NCBI GenBank assembly: GCA_910586405.1
Contig: CAJUII010000015.1
Location: 7,153-49,340 of the forward strand
Direction of reading: 5' to 3'
Origin: an uncultured Lachnospiraceae bacterium
GTDB taxonomy: Bacteria; Bacillota; Clostridia; Lachnospirales; Lachnospiraceae
DNA: 42,188 nucleotides
Made by a program: the position numbers and the translations under genes. Position 1 is the stretch's first letter; the number at the start of each line of letters is the position of its first letter. A model generated the notes under the pieces. That model saw only the letters and a program-made list of their open reading frames with translations, ran no database searches and was not told the DNA's origin. Of this stretch, positions 42,188 through 42,188 are shown in pieces.

Positions 42188-42188
42188 C

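Larger units (their letters stand above)
41784..42188. other. Intergenic region with promoter, remnant-like ORF and terminator
   Basis: About 400 bases. From 41784 to 41850 lies the sigma-A promoter of the transporter operon. From 41900 to 42091 is a minus-strand remnant-like frame, described separately. A short palindrome CTCTCGACGGAGAG occurs near 42056-42069. The end holds the terminator of a gene outside the window. Confidence 0.6.

Noticed and set aside
1..42188. CRISPR array, tRNA, rRNA or intact insertion sequence
   Set aside because: I found no regularly spaced repeats, no cloverleaf or rRNA-like sequence and no transposase gene with terminal repeats.

Overview
The window looks like chromosome from an anaerobic, spore-forming, probably motile gut-type member of the Clostridia, most likely Lachnospiraceae. 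The evidence is a complete eight-gene spoIIIA operon, spoIVB, the Firmicutes block yqhY-nusB-xseA-xseB-ispA-dxs-tlyA-nadK-argR-recN, AGGAGG-type ribosome binding sites, low-to-moderate GC, glycan-degrading genes and a perfect sigma-D (flagellar) -10 box. Species assignment is inference.

Positions 1-7600 are a decay zone. A very large secreted polysaccharide lyase gene (family PL8, two tandem lyase modules) runs on the minus strand from 6853 to 43 and is broken in three places, two of which coincide with clear loss of domain segments. Upstream of it lie a long AT-rich intergenic region with two strong hairpins and remnants of a response regulator and of a helix-turn-helix-like tail.

Positions 7600-11000 hold a minus-strand cluster: a secreted or anchored metallo-beta-lactamase-fold hydrolase, a protein with a discoidin-like domain, and a P-loop nucleotide kinase-like protein fused to a ParB-like domain. 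The promoter of this cluster sits inside a long palindrome that also follows the stop of a short InlB-repeat protein. Divergent from these is a plus-strand FliD-like protein behind a sigma-D-type promoter (10931-11979).

Positions 12000-21950 are accessory: a GH127 glycosidase (likely beta-L-arabinofuranosidase), spoIVB (plus strand, detached from its usual recN-spoIVB-spo0A setting), an RND efflux pump with its lipoprotein adaptor, a secreted Ig-like protein and a soluble mini-chemoreceptor with a PocR domain.

Positions 22000-31250 are the conserved housekeeping operon, all minus strand, led by a sigma-A promoter at 31215-31242: YqhY, NusB, exonuclease VII, isoprenoid synthesis (IspA, Dxs), TlyA rRNA methyltransferase, NAD kinase, ArgR and RecN. 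A truncated SMI1/KNR4-like remnant sits between nadK and argR.

Positions 31300-34350 carry a transglutaminase-like lipoprotein and prfC, occupying the place where accB-accC lie in Bacillus subtilis. Positions 34388-39450 are the spoIIIAA-AH operon with a candidate sigma-E promoter. Positions 39500-41850 are a three-gene operon (acidic hypothetical protein, NSS-family sodium symporter, small membrane protein), and the window closes with a remnant-like ORF and the terminator of a gene lying outside. I saw no CRISPR array, no rRNA or tRNA, and no intact insertion sequence.
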